A stretch of DNA of 6,466 nucleotides, taken from the NCBI GenBank assembly GCA_964386525.1, contig CAYLSO010000185.1, positions 1-6,466 of the forward strand. The letters run 5' to 3'. Made by a program: the position numbers and the translations under genes. Below, one piece after another: positions 5,416 to 6,466 of the stretch (the first letter of the stretch is position 1; each line of letters opens with the position of its first letter). Source of the stretch: CAYLSO01 sp964386525 (GTDB lineage Bacteria > Eisenbacteria > RBG-16-71-46 > DASYSL01). The notes under the pieces were generated by a model. The model worked only from the letters and a program-made list of their open reading frames with translations. It made no database searches and was not told the DNA's origin.

Positions 5416-6466
5416 AACCACGGCGAGCCAGCGCCAGGGCGAGCTCGGCGGTGCGCGCCGCGGCGCCGGGCCGGCCGAGGCGCTCGCGGACCGAGGCGAG
5501 CCGCGCCAGAGCGCGGGCCCGGGGCGGGCCGTCGTCGACCAGCGGCGCGGCGGCGGCCGCCATCTCGGCGCCGGTGGCGCGGCCCTGCAGCAGCTCGGGC
5601 GCGACCTCCTCCCCGGCGACGATGTTGGCCAGGCCGATGCGGCGCAGGCGGACCAGGCGGCTCGCGAGCATCCAGCTCAGCCACGAGAGCCGGTAGACGA
5701 TGACCAGCGGCGTGCCCAGCGCGGCGGTCTCGAGCGTGGCCGTCCCCGAGGCCACGAGCGCGGCGCGCGCGTGCGCCGCGACGGCGTGCGTGTGGCCGAC
5801 GACCACCCCCAGGCCCGGCTCGCCCGCCGCTCCCAGGGCGCGCAGCCGAGCGGCCAGCGCCGGGGAGGCCGCGGCCGCCACCGCCGCCAGCCCGGGCTGC
5901 CGGCGCCGCAGGCGGCGGTAGGCGTCGAGCATGGGCGGGAAGAGCCGCTCGACCTCCTGCGCGCGGCTGCCGGGCAGCAGCGCGAGGTAAGGCTCCGCCG
6001 CGCCGACGCCGGCCCGCGCGCGCAGCGCGGCGCCGTCGAGGTCTACGTCGAGCTCCTCGACGAGCGGGTGGCCGACGTAGGTCACCGGCACGCCGGCGGC
6101 CTCGTACAGCGGGGCCTCGAAGGGGAAGACGACCGCCATGTGGTCGACGGAGCGGGCGATGGCGGCCAGCCGGCCGCGCCCCCATGCCCAGATCTGCGGG
6201 CTCACGTAGTACAGCACGGGGGCGCCGGCCCGGCGGGCCCGGCGCGCGAACGGCAGGTTGAAGCCGGGGAAATCCACGGGGACGACGAGGTCGGGCGGCG
6301 GCGCCAGCGCCGCGGTCAGCCGGCGGCGGGCGGCGAGCAGCGGGCCCAGGTGCCTGAGGACCTCGGTGAGGCCCATCACCGCGACCGCTTCCATCTCGAC
6401 CAGCGGGCGCACGCCGGCGGCGCGCATCTCGGGCCCGGCCAGGCCGAAGGCGTCGCACGGGCCGCG
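5414..6466 (-). CDS. lpxB: Lipid-A-disaccharide synthase, 5' end cut by window edge
   Basis: LpxB is a GT-B type glycosyltransferase that joins UDP-2,3-diacylglucosamine and 2,3-diacylglucosamine 1-phosphate into the lipid A disaccharide at the inner face of the cytoplasmic membrane. The visible 350 residues run open to the right edge. By comparison with the family, only about 25-30 N-terminal residues are missing, including the usual AGExSGD motif. Family motifs in order (numbered from the first visible residue): DFPGFNL at 65-71, YYVSPQIWAW at 86-95, VGHPL at 131-135, LLPGSRAQEV at 163-172, ASGTATLE at 239-246, and IGLANIVAGEEVAPELLQ at 277-294. No frameshift or internal stop is seen, and the stop is TGA at 5416-5414. 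An ATG at 6427 lies inside the conserved region and is not the true start. It is the first gene of the lipid A block here and is followed at once by waaA. Identification is firm. Confidence 0.96.
   Translation of the reverse strand, partial: RGPCDAFGLAGPEMRAAGVRPLVEMEAVAVMGLTEVLRHLGPLLAARRRLTAALAPPPDLVVPVDFPGFNLPFARRARRAGAPVLYYVSPQIWAWGRGRLAAIARSVDHMAVVFPFEAPLYEAAGVPVTYVGHPLVEELDVDLDGAALRARAGVGAAEPYLALLPGSRAQEVERLFPPMLDAYRRLRRRQPGLAAVAAAASPALAARLRALGAAGEPGLGVVVGHTHAVAAHARAALVASGTATLETAALGTPLVIVYRLSWLSWMLASRLVRLRRIGLANIVAGEEVAPELLQGRATGAEMAAAAAPLVDDGPPRARALARLASVRERLGRPGAAARTAELALALARRG

Noticed and set aside
5121..6458. 445-codon minus-strand frame overlapping lpxB and waaA
   Set aside because: It is an out-of-frame shadow, extremely rich in Arg, Pro, Gly and Ala, while the correct frames carry LpxB and WaaA motifs.

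Overview
The window is a high-GC (roughly three-quarters G+C), tightly packed stretch with every gene on the minus strand, so transcription runs from position 6466 towards position 1. It is part of a lipid A/Kdo biosynthesis operon of a Gram-negative (LPS-making) bacterium. I see no tRNA, rRNA, CRISPR array, insertion sequence or phage gene. The organism cannot be named from this sequence. High GC plus a Minf_1886-type small protein (a family first noted in Planctomycetes and Verrucomicrobia, later seen in other environmental phyla) suggests an uncultured or environmental lineage of that broad kind rather than a classical gammaproteobacterium.

Layout in the direction of transcription: lpxB (6466-5414, 5' end outside the window) makes the lipid A disaccharide; waaA/kdtA (5400-4144) adds Kdo; lpxK (4147-3122) is the 4'-kinase; nadB (3125-1479) encodes L-aspartate oxidase of de novo NAD synthesis; a 92-bp gap (1478-1387) follows; then a 121-residue Minf_1886-family protein of unknown function (1386-1021); then the membrane half of an MsbA-type lipid A flippase (1024-1, nucleotide-binding domain outside the window).

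The junctions are very tight. waaA/lpxK overlap as GTGA, lpxK/nadB as ATGA, and Minf_1886/msbA as ATGA. waaA starts just after the lpxB stop, with its ribosome binding site on top of that stop. The only real gap is nadB to the Minf_1886 gene, so the window reads as two coupled blocks: lpxB-waaA-lpxK-nadB, and Minf_1886-msbA.

Four of the six genes form one route: LpxB condenses the two acylated glucosamines, LpxK phosphorylates the 4' position, WaaA adds Kdo, and MsbA flips the finished core lipid across the inner membrane. The two guests, nadB and the Minf_1886 gene, are the less ordinary part. The Minf_1886 gene is the only unexplained one, and its start/stop overlap with msbA is the best lead here. 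I found no clear sign of a wholly new multi-gene system.
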